From Acidimicrobiia bacterium (GTDB lineage Bacteria; Actinomycetota; Acidimicrobiia; Acidimicrobiales; Poriferisodalaceae), in contig JALSTE010000531.1 of assembly GCA_026983855.1 (NCBI GenBank), positions 1 through 10,010 on the forward strand: a stretch of DNA of 10,010 nucleotides. The letters run 5' to 3'. The translations under genes were made by a program, and so were the position numbers. The notes beneath the pieces were generated by a model. It was not told the origin of the DNA. It saw nothing but the letters and a program-made list of their open reading frames with translations, and did not search any database. This document shows positions 1-5,595 of the stretch, piece after piece. Numbering within the stretch: position 1 is the first letter of the stretch; every line of letters starts with the position of its first letter.

Positions 1-498
1 CAGGCGGGCCCGTATGGCCTCGGCGTCACCGCCCACCGCGGCCACCGATTTCTCGTCGGCCACGGTCCCGTCGTAGAGGATGTGGAACAGGCGGTCGCGG
101 TCGGGGGTGTGCCCGACCTCCACCACCAGGAGTTCCACCTCCATGGGTTTGAGCTCGTGGGTGAACACCTGGCCCACGATCTGGGCGTACTGGTTGGCCA
201 GGCTGCGGGCGTCGACGTCCTCGCGGCTGTAGACGAACCCCTTCTGGTCGGCGTGGCGCACCCCGGCGATCCGGAGCTGCTCGAACTCGTTGTAGCGCCC
301 CACCGCCCCGAACGCTATGCGGTCGTAGATCTCGCTGATCTTGCGCAGGGTGCTGCTCTTGTTCTCCGCCACCAGAACCAGGCCGGCGTCGAACCTCATG
401 GCCACCAGGGCCCGACCCCGGGCGATTCCCTTGCGGGCGTAGTCGGCCTTGTCCTGGATGGCCTGTTCGGGGGAGACGTAGAACCCGGGCATCGCCAT
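1..498 (-). CDS. prcA: 20S proteasome alpha subunit PrcA, C terminus beyond window
   Basis: Alpha subunit of the bacterial 20S proteasome. Seven copies form each outer ring that gates substrate entry to the PrcB chamber and docks the Mpa ring. Reading from ATG 498 gives 166 residues up to the window edge, starting MAMPGFYVSPEQ. Actinobacterial PrcA hallmarks are visible: the YVSPEQ gate segment (residues 7-12), YARKGIARGR (20-29), KISEIYDRIAFGAVGRYNEF (53-72) and the TYDG-like ILYDGTVADE (140-149). M. tuberculosis PrcA is about 248 residues, so roughly the last third is missing. As in the family, there is no propeptide and no catalytic Thr. ATG 498 is chosen over ATG 492 because AGGAGG at 510-505 sits 6 nt upstream. 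The start lies 1 nt after the prcB stop, so the two ring subunits are translationally linked, which suits their equal stoichiometry. Confidence 0.95.
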   Translation of the reverse strand, partial: MAMPGFYVSPEQAIQDKADYARKGIARGRALVAMRFDAGLVLVAENKSSTLRKISEIYDRIAFGAVGRYNEFEQLRIAGVRHADQKGFVYSREDVDARSLANQYAQIVGQVFTHELKPMEVELLVVEVGHTPDRDRLFHILYDGTVADEKSVAAVGGDAEAIRARL

Positions 499-499
499 C

Positions 500-1288
500 T
501 CAGGCCTCCTGATCTCTCAACTCGGCCTCGATACCGGCGAAGTGACCGGCCACCTCCGAATCGGGCAGCCTCTGGAACCCCTCGGCGGTGATGGTGGCCA
601 CCACCGGGTATATGCCCCGGATGGGGTCGGGACCACCGGTGGCGCTGTCCTCGTCGGCGGCGTGCCACAGGGCCCTGAGGGCCAGAACTATGGCCGCCTC
701 CACGTCCATGTCCCGGGTGAACCCCAGCTTCACCACCGTGGAGGCGTGGAGGCTGCCCGAACCGGTGGCGGCGTGGTCCCGTTCCTCGTAGCGCCCGCCG
801 GTTATGTCGAACTGGAAGAGCCGACCCGCCCCGCGGTGGGTGTCGTAGCCGGCGAAGAGGGGTATCACGGCCAGTCCCTGCATGGCGGCGGGCAGATTCC
901 CCCTGATGAGCTGGGCCAGTTGATTTCCCTTGCCCTCCAGGCTCAGGGTCTGACCCTCGACCTTCTCGTAGTGCTCGAGCTGAACCTGGAACAGCCTCAC
1001 CATCTGCACCGCGGGTCCGGCCGCCCCCGCTATGGCCACCCCGCTGTGACGATCGGCGGGGAAGACCTTCTCGATGGCCCGATGGGAGATCAGGTGTCCC
1101 GAGGTGGCCCGCCGGTCACCGGCCATCACCACCCCGTCGGCGAACCTGATGGCCAGGACGGTGGTGGCGTGCCCGGCGTCGACGTGGGCGGTGGGGTCCA
1201 CGGTCAGGGGGGTGTGGCCCCTGCGTCGCAGGAGATCCACGAAGCTGGGACCCGGATCGTCTCCGGGCCGGAAGAACGGCATACCCAT
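500..1288 (-). CDS. prcB: 20S proteasome beta subunit PrcB (Thr protease)
   Basis: Catalytic beta subunit of the 20S proteasome and the proteolytic core for pupylated proteins, 262 aa. A propeptide of about 41 residues precedes the mature N terminus TTVLAIRF. Counting the predicted nucleophile T42 as Thr1, Asp17 (D58 in GDRR) and Lys33 (K74 in IEKV) fall exactly on the N-terminal-nucleophile catalytic positions. Further family blocks are LEHYEKVEG (104-112), AMQGLAVIPLFAGYD (135-149), TGSGSL (175-180) and ADEDSATGGPD (211-221). The residue before the nucleophile is Ala41 (HA|TT), where M. tuberculosis PrcB has Gly (HG|TT). ATG 1288 lies 8 nt after the pup stop. ATG 1282 is a possible alternative, and neither has a strong Shine-Dalgarno, so coupling to pup is likely. 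Identity is very secure; the cleavage point is inferred from the family. Confidence 0.97.
   Translation of the reverse strand: MGMPFFRPGDDPGPSFVDLLRRRGHTPLTVDPTAHVDAGHATTVLAIRFADGVVMAGDRRATSGHLISHRAIEKVFPADRHSGVAIAGAAGPAVQMVRLFQVQLEHYEKVEGQTLSLEGKGNQLAQLIRGNLPAAMQGLAVIPLFAGYDTHRGAGRLFQFDITGGRYEERDHAATGSGSLHASTVVKLGFTRDMDVEAAIVLALRALWHAADEDSATGGPDPIRGIYPVVATITAEGFQRLPDSEVAGHFAGIEAELRDQEA
505..510 (-). promoter_or_regulatory. Shine-Dalgarno of prcA
   Basis: A perfect AGGAGG on the minus strand inside the 3' end of prcB, 6 nt before ATG 498. It decides the prcA start and is the strongest ribosome binding site in the proteasome operon. Confidence 0.75.
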
Positions 1289-1296
1289 GGCTACGG

Positions 1297-1491
1297 TTAC
1301 TCGCCGCCCTTCTGCACGTAGTTGCGGACGAACTCCTCGGCGTTGGTCTCGAGGACCTCGTCGATCTCGTCCAGCAGGTCATCCAGCTCGGCCTTGAGTT
1401 CGGTACCCGACTCCGAGGCCGAGGCGGTCTCCTCGACCTCCTCATCGCGGGATTCGCGTCGGGGTTTGCGGATCTGTTCACGTTCGGCCAT
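1297..1491 (-). CDS. pup: Prokaryotic ubiquitin-like protein Pup (ends GGE)
   Basis: Protein tag that is isopeptide-linked through its C-terminal Glu to substrate lysines by PafA and recognised by the Mpa coiled coil. From ATG 1491 the product is 64 aa, the same length as M. tuberculosis Pup. The disordered, charged N-terminal half (MAEREQIRKPRRES) is used by Mpa to start unfolding. The helical Mpa-binding half contains ELDDLLDEIDEVLETNAEEF (35-54), followed by VRNYVQKGGE. It ends in Glu64, not Gln, so Dop deamidation is not needed. Lysines are K9, K33 and K61. An in-frame ATG at 1506 would give 69 aa but has no good ribosome binding site; GGAGG at 1501-1497 lies 5 nt before ATG 1491. The gene sits between dop and prcB, the usual actinobacterial order. 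Confidence 0.96.
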   Translation of the reverse strand: MAEREQIRKPRRESRDEEVEETASASESGTELKAELDDLLDEIDEVLETNAEEFVRNYVQKGGE

Positions 1492-1496
1492 GCGTT

Positions 1497-1501
1497 CCTC
1501 C
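1497..1501 (-). promoter_or_regulatory. Shine-Dalgarno of pup, fixes the short start
   Basis: GGAGG on the minus strand, 5 nt upstream of ATG 1491. It lies within the reading frame of the longer candidate start at 1506 and favours the canonical 64-residue Pup. Confidence 0.65.
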
Positions 1502-1527
1502 ATCATCGGTCGGGGTGGGAGGGGTGA

Positions 1528-3021
1528 TCATTCTCCCAGGGCCCTCAACAACTCTTCAGCGGTCTCGCATTCGTCCAACAAGGTACCCACATGAGCCCGG
1601 GTTCCCCTCAGCGGCTCGAGCATCGGTACCCGCCGGAGCGACTCCCCACCCACGTCGAACACCATCGAGTCCCAGTTGGCGGCGACTATCCGGTCGGCGT
1701 ACTTCTCCACACATCGACCCCGGAAGTAGGCCCGGGTGTCGGGCGGGGGGGAGGTGACCGCGGCCTCCACCTCGGGGTCGGTGGTGACCCGCTCCATGCC
1801 CAGACGTCGGTGGATGTTCCGCCCCGGCCTCAGGTCGTGGTACTGCAGATCCAGGGCCCGGACCCGGGGGTCGTCCCAGTCGCAGGCGTGCCGGGAACGG
1901 AAACCCTCGAGCAGACGCAGCTTGGCCACCCACTCCAAGCGGTCGGAGAGCTCCATGGGGTCCCGCCCGAGGGAGTCGAGCACCTCCTCCCACCTGGCCA
2001 TCACGTCCCGGCCGACCGTCTCGCCCCCCACGGCCTCGAAGCCGGCCTGTTCCCCGTACTTGGCGGCGGCCTCGAAGTAGACCCACTGGACATCCAGAGC
2101 GCTCATGGCGCCGCCACCGGCCATGGGGTGGGTACGGGCCAGGGTCAGGTCGTAGGAGACGTCCCTCATCGCCCGGACGGGGTCCTCGAAGACGGGGACG
2201 TCGTGGAGGAAGTCGTCGTCGATCATGGCCAGCACCAGGGCCGTGGTCCCCAGCTTCAGGTAGGTGGCCACCTCGGCCTGGGTGGCGTCCCCCACGATCA
2301 CGTGGAGGCGGCGGTACCGGGCGGAGTTGGCGTGTGGTTCATCACGGGTGTTGACGATCGGCCGCTTGAGGGTGGTCTCCAGGCCGACCTCCTCCTCGAA
2401 GAAGTCGGCCCTCTGGGTGATCTGGAAGGGCACCTCGGCCGGGTCCATGTCGGGGGCCTCGGTTCCCACCTTCCCCGATCCGGTGAAGATCTGACGACTC
2501 ACGAAGAACGGCATGATCTGGGTGGCCAGGCGGGAGAAGGGCACCTGGCGGTCGACCAGGTAGTTCTCGTGGCAGCCGTAGCTGTTGCCCTTGCCGTCGG
2601 AGTTGTTCTTGTGGACGACCAGTTCCTCGCCGGGGGGCAGGTAACGGGACGCGTCCCCCATCGACGTGGCCAGGATGACCTCGGCCGCCTTGTCGTAGAT
2701 CACCGCCTCGCGGGCGTCGAAGCACTCCGGGGAGGACATCTCGGGATGGGCGTGGTCGACGTAGAAACGGGCCCCGTTGGTGAGCACCGCGTTCACCAGG
2801 TGACTCTCCACCGCGGGGGCCATCCCCCCGTAAACGTCGAATCCCCGGGCGTCCACCCCGGGCTGCTCATCCTCGAAATCCCAGCCGATGCGGTTGCTGC
2901 GGCGCCCGTTCACATAGGCGTTGATGAGCAGGGACGAGGCACTGACCGGATTGGACTCCCCTGGGTTCAGGTGCAGGATCCCGAACTCGGTCTCGATTCC
3001 CAGGATCTTGTGAACGGCCAC
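1528..3021 (-). CDS. dop: Depupylase / Pup deamidase Dop
   Basis: Carboxylate-amine-ligase-fold enzyme that removes Pup from substrates and, where Pup ends in Gln, deamidates it. The product is 497 aa, a normal size. The N terminus carries the nucleotide-binding motif IETEFG (9-14). Residues 40-65 form the extended acidic segment expected for the Dop loop, which PafA lacks. The predicted catalytic Asp is D89 in YVDHAHPEMSSPE. HKNNSDGKGNSYGCHENY (137-154) and HANSARYRRLHVIVGDA are further active-site blocks of the Dop/PafA family. The position between mpa and pup and the Dop loop favour Dop over PafA. Since the local Pup already ends in Glu, depupylation should be its main role. The start is GTG 3021; GGGAG lies only 1 nt upstream, so initiation may depend on coupling to mpa, 23 nt upstream. 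Confidence 0.96.
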   Translation of the reverse strand: MAVHKILGIETEFGILHLNPGESNPVSASSLLINAYVNGRRSNRIGWDFEDEQPGVDARGFDVYGGMAPAVESHLVNAVLTNGARFYVDHAHPEMSSPECFDAREAVIYDKAAEVILATSMGDASRYLPPGEELVVHKNNSDGKGNSYGCHENYLVDRQVPFSRLATQIMPFFVSRQIFTGSGKVGTEAPDMDPAEVPFQITQRADFFEEEVGLETTLKRPIVNTRDEPHANSARYRRLHVIVGDATQAEVATYLKLGTTALVLAMIDDDFLHDVPVFEDPVRAMRDVSYDLTLARTHPMAGGGAMSALDVQWVYFEAAAKYGEQAGFEAVGGETVGRDVMARWEEVLDSLGRDPMELSDRLEWVAKLRLLEGFRSRHACDWDDPRVRALDLQYHDLRPGRNIHRRLGMERVTTDPEVEAAVTSPPPDTRAYFRGRCVEKYADRIVAANWDSMVFDVGGESLRRVPMLEPLRGTRAHVGTLLDECETAEELLRALGE

Positions 3022-3044
3022 GCTCCCACGTTACCGATCCCCCG

Positions 3045-4826
3045 TCAGAGGTACTGACCGGTGGTGACCCGTTCGATCGACCTCCCGCCCTCGGGTTCGG
3101 CGGTGTCCTGGCTGATGAGGGTGCGGATGAACACTATGCGCTCACCCTTCTTGCCCGAGATCTTGGCCCAGTCGTCGGGGTTGGTGGTGTTGGGGAGATC
3201 CTCGTGCTCCTTGTACTCCTGGGTGATGGAGGCCAGGAGGTCGTCGAGGCGTATCCCGCGGGTGCCCTCGGCTATTGAGCGCTTGATGGCCATGCGCTTG
3301 GCCCGACGCACCATGTTCTCGATCATCGCCCCCGAGGCGAAGTCCTTGAAGTACAGGACCTCCTTGTCGCCGTTCTGGTAGGTGACCTCCAGGAACTGGT
3401 TGGCCTCGTCGGTGAGGTACATGGCCTCGACGGTGCGCTCGATCATCACCCTGACCGCCTTGTCGGGGTCTCCCCCACCGAGGGTCCGTACCTCGTCCTC
3501 GTCAATGGGCAGGTCGGTCACCATGTAGCGGGAGAAGATGGCGGCCGCCGCCGTCTCGTCGGGGCGCTGGATCTTGATCTTCACGTCCAGACGACCGGGC
3601 CTCAGAATGGCGGGGTCGATGAGGTCCTCCCGGTTGGAGGCCCCGATGACGATCACGTTGCGCAGACCCTCGACCCCGTCGATCTCGGCCAGCAGCTGGG
3701 GGACGACGGTGGACTCCATGTCGGAGCTGATGCCACTTCCCCGGGTGCGGAACAGGGATTCCATCTCGTCGAAGAACACGATGACCGGCCAGCCCTCCGA
3801 GGCCTTCTCGCGGGCCCGCTGGAAGATCTGGCGTATCTGACGCTCGGTCTCCCCCACGTACTTGTTGAGCAGCTCGGGGCCCTTGATGTTGAGAAAGAAG
3901 CTGTGGGCCTTCTCATCACCGCTCACCTCGGCCACCCTGCGGGCCAGGCTGTTGGCCACGGCCTTGGCGATCAGGGTCTTGCCACATCCGGGGGGTCCGT
4001 AGAGAAGGATTCCCTTGGGGGTGGGCAGCCGGTACTCGGCGAACAGCTCCTGATGGAGGAACGGGAGCTCGACGGCGTCGGTGATCTGCTCGATCTGACT
4101 GTCCAGCCCGCCGATGTCGGAGTAGGAGACGTCGGGCACCTCCTCCAGCACCAGTTCCTCCACCTCGGGCCGGGGCAGGCGCTCGAGGGCCACCGCGGCC
4201 CGGGCGTCGAGCAGCAGGATGTCACCGGACCTGATGGCCGCCCCCCTCAGCCCGGCGGCCAGCTCCACCACCTTCTCGTCGTCGGCCCGCCCCACCACCA
4301 GGGCCCGTTCACCGTCCTCGAGGATCTCCTTGAGGGTCGCCACCTCACCGGACCTCTCCGGGCGGCGGCAGAGCACGACGTTCATGGAATCGTTCAGCAG
4401 GACCTCGGCCCCGGGGCGGAGCTCGTCGGCCTCGATGTCGGGGTGGACGGCGACCCTCATCTTGCGGCCACCGGCGTGGACGTCGACGGTGGCGTCGTCG
4501 TTGACGTCGAGCAGGGTGCCGTAGGCGCTGGGGGGCTGGGTGAGCTTGTCGACCTCGTCCCTCAGGGCGGCGATGTGCTCCCGGGCCTCCCTGAGGGTGT
4601 AGCTCAGCTTCTCGTTCTGGGACACGGCCTGGGCCAGCTGGCCCTTCACCTCCAGGAGCCGCTCCTCGAGGGTCCGGACCCTCTTGGGGGCCTCGTGCAG
4701 CCTCCGCCTCAGCACGGCCACCTCGTCCCTCAGGGCACGAAGTTGCCGCACATCCCCCTGGTCCCCCTCGGTCCCTCCACTCGGCGGGATCATCTCTCCG
4801 CCCGGGGCGTCACTGTTGGCCGCCAT
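3045..4826 (-). CDS. mpa: Proteasomal AAA+ ATPase Mpa/ARC
   Basis: Hexameric unfoldase that captures pupylated proteins and threads them into the 20S core. The product is 593 aa (609 in M. tuberculosis). Domains in order: N-terminal coiled coil (about 24-96) that binds Pup; two OB folds (about 98-215); AAA+ module with Walker A GPPGCGKT (277-284), pore-loop KYVGE (322-326), Walker B VIVFFDE (348-354), sensor GASNRED (395-401) and Arg-finger region ILRPGRLD (407-414); then the C-terminal tail ending TTGQYL. The terminal QYL is the family's proteasome-docking motif, so coupling to PrcA should be intact. ATG 4826 is chosen because AGGAG at 4837-4833 precedes it by 6 nt and the coiled coil follows at the expected distance. 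The frame stays open to 5177, but that extension is Pro/Arg/Gly-rich and unlike Mpa. It is the first gene of the proteasome operon. Confidence 0.97.
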   Translation of the reverse strand: MAANSDAPGGEMIPPSGGTEGDQGDVRQLRALRDEVAVLRRRLHEAPKRVRTLEERLLEVKGQLAQAVSQNEKLSYTLREAREHIAALRDEVDKLTQPPSAYGTLLDVNDDATVDVHAGGRKMRVAVHPDIEADELRPGAEVLLNDSMNVVLCRRPERSGEVATLKEILEDGERALVVGRADDEKVVELAAGLRGAAIRSGDILLLDARAAVALERLPRPEVEELVLEEVPDVSYSDIGGLDSQIEQITDAVELPFLHQELFAEYRLPTPKGILLYGPPGCGKTLIAKAVANSLARRVAEVSGDEKAHSFFLNIKGPELLNKYVGETERQIRQIFQRAREKASEGWPVIVFFDEMESLFRTRGSGISSDMESTVVPQLLAEIDGVEGLRNVIVIGASNREDLIDPAILRPGRLDVKIKIQRPDETAAAAIFSRYMVTDLPIDEDEVRTLGGGDPDKAVRVMIERTVEAMYLTDEANQFLEVTYQNGDKEVLYFKDFASGAMIENMVRRAKRMAIKRSIAEGTRGIRLDDLLASITQEYKEHEDLPNTTNPDDWAKISGKKGERIVFIRTLISQDTAEPEGGRSIERVTTGQYL

Positions 4827-4832
4827 CAGCTG

Positions 4833-4837
4833 CTCCT
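4833..4837 (-). promoter_or_regulatory. Shine-Dalgarno of mpa
   Basis: AGGAG, 6 nt before ATG 4826. It excludes the much longer in-frame start at 5177. Confidence 0.7.
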
Positions 4838-5010
4838 GATCGTCGTTCCGCTCCAGTCGGCGACCATACACCCCAGTTGCGTACCTCCGACCGGCGCCCC
4901 GGGGAGGGTCCGCCGGAGCACCGTCGGTCCGGCGAGGACCGGTCGATGGCTCAGCGTGGGTCCGTGGCCCCCGCCCATGCCGCCGGAGCCCCGGAATTCG
5001 GGAGAGAACG

Positions 5011-5026
5011 GCGAAAGCGGTTTCGC
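5011..5026. repeat. Inverted repeat, 6-bp arms, candidate operator
   Basis: GCGAAA-GCGG-TTTCGC is a perfect 6-bp inverted repeat with a 4-nt centre in the middle of the mpa/ferredoxin intergenic region. It is 5 nt from a second palindrome and about 190-215 bp from both starts. A dimeric repressor or activator site is plausible, but I do not recognise a known regulator's consensus. Confidence 0.4.
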
Positions 5027-5031
5027 GAGCA

Positions 5032-5042
5032 TCTACTGTAGA
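5032..5042. repeat. 11-bp palindrome overlapping -10-like hexamers
   Basis: TCTAC-T-GTAGA is a perfect palindrome around position 5037. It overlaps -10-like hexamers on both strands (TACAGT on minus, TAGAAT on plus), so it could be a symmetric divergent promoter core or an operator over the promoters. Its function is inferred. Confidence 0.4.
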
Positions 5043-5223
5043 ATTCAATCGGCCCGCCACCGCCGTGGCCAACCCCCACCTCTGGTGAGGTGCTGTCCGA
5101 CATGGTGGGTGGAGGCCAATCCGTGTACCTTTGAAGCCCGGATGACCGCCCAACGGTGGTGGTCCGGAATCGAACACCCCCCAGAATCAACAGTTCTGTA
5201 CCGACAGAGAGGCAACATCCGCG

Positions 5224-5460
5224 ATGAAGGTCTGGATCGACCAGGATCTGTGCACCGGCGACGGTCTGTGCGAAGAGATCGCCCCCGACGTATTCACCCT
5301 GCTCGACGACGGTCTCGCCTATGTCAAGGACGGCGAGAAGGTCCTCTCCGATCCCGGTGGCGCCGACAGCCTGGCCCCGATCCCCGACGGTCAGCTGGAT
5401 GCCGTGATCGAGGCGGCCGAAGAGTGCCCCGGTGAGTGTATTTTCATCGAGGTGGAGTAG
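5224..5460 (+). CDS. Small [3Fe-4S]-type ferredoxin
   Basis: A small soluble electron carrier of 78 aa and the only plus-strand gene here. Cluster ligands are C10 and C16 (CTGDGLC) and C68 in CPGEC. The position of the second Cys of a classical CxxCxxC motif is Asp13, the pattern of single-cluster [3Fe-4S] ferredoxins of actinobacteria such as those serving cytochromes P450. C72 is an extra Cys four residues after C68. The protein is strongly acidic, as expected for a ferredoxin. GAGAGG at 5207-5212 is 11 nt before ATG 5224, a rather long spacing. No P450 or reductase gene is nearby, so the redox partner is unknown. A ferredoxin next to the proteasomal ATPase is, as I recall, also seen in other actinobacteria such as Streptomyces, but no mechanistic link is established. 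Cluster type is inferred from motif spacing. Confidence 0.92.
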   Translation: MKVWIDQDLCTGDGLCEEIAPDVFTLLDDGLAYVKDGEKVLSDPGGADSLAPIPDGQLDAVIEAAEECPGECIFIEVE

Positions 5461-5464
5461 TCCC

Positions 5465-5482
5465 ACGCTCCCCACGGAGCGT
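5465..5482 (+). terminator. Short hairpin just after the ferredoxin stop
   Basis: ACGCTCC-CCAC-GGAGCGT is a perfect 7-bp stem with a 4-nt loop, starting 4 nt after the ferredoxin stop. It has no T-tract, so it may be an RNA-stabilising 3' hairpin or part of a tandem terminator with the stronger hairpin 13 nt downstream. Confidence 0.45.
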
Positions 5483-5495
5483 CACTGAACACAAC

Positions 5496-5525
5496 GGACA
5501 CCCCGGACTCCGGTCCGGGGTGTCC
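5496..5525. terminator. Bidirectional terminator hairpin between convergent genes
   Basis: A perfect 13-bp inverted repeat (arms 5496-5508 and 5513-5525, loop TCCG). It lies between the ferredoxin stop (5460) and the stop of the minus-strand protease gene (5596). On the minus strand it is followed by the mildly T-rich GTTGTGTTC; on the plus strand no T-run follows. Its placement between convergent genes and its stability argue for a bidirectional terminator. Confidence 0.75.
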
Positions 5526-5595
5526 TCGCGTCGGGCCACCCCCGATCGACCGCACCGGCCGTCATCCGGTCCGTTACTCGCCATCCGGCCCGTGA

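Larger units (their letters stand above)
4827..5223 (+). promoter_or_regulatory. Divergent mpa / ferredoxin control region
   Basis: A 397-bp non-coding stretch between the divergent starts of mpa (minus) and the ferredoxin (plus). It must hold the promoter of the proteasome operon and probably that of the ferredoxin. Its most AT-rich part, near 5011-5050, contains two inverted repeats listed separately. Candidate -10 hexamers there are TAGAAT on the plus strand (5039-5044, five of six matches to TATAAT) and TACAGT on the minus strand (5040-5035, four of six). I see no convincing TTGACA-like -35 at the right spacing for either. TACCTT at 5126-5131 is another weak plus-strand -10 candidate. I see no RNA gene or riboswitch-like fold. 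The region as a regulator is near certain; exact promoter positions are guesses. Confidence 0.6.

Noticed and set aside
1492..1506. Longer Pup start at ATG 1506
   Set aside because: It would give 69 aa with no good ribosome binding site. The GGAGG at 1501-1497 serves ATG 1491, which gives the canonical 64 aa.
1591..3057. A 488-codon plus-strand ORF opposite dop
   Set aside because: It is the antisense shadow of dop in GC-rich DNA with few stops. Its translation is rich in Gly, Val, His and Pro with no recognisable domain, while the minus strand encodes a full conserved enzyme.
4911..4989. Direct repeat CGCCGGAGC at 4911 and 4981
   Set aside because: Nine GC-rich bases repeated once at 70 bp is expected by chance in this composition. 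No further copies were seen.
4827..5177. In-frame N-terminal extension of mpa to 5177
   Set aside because: The 117 extra residues are Pro/Arg/Gly-rich and unlike any Mpa. ATG 4826 has a good AGGAG, and the coiled coil follows at the expected position.
5161..5182. tRNA T-arm-like sequence (GGTCCGGAATCGAAC...)
   Set aside because: No acceptor stem, D-arm or anticodon arm can be assembled around it on either strand.
3903..5435. A 510-codon plus-strand ORF opposite mpa and running into the ferredoxin
   Set aside because: It lies antisense to the Mpa AAA+ core and overlaps the ferredoxin gene in another frame. Its composition is typical of a GC-rich antisense shadow.
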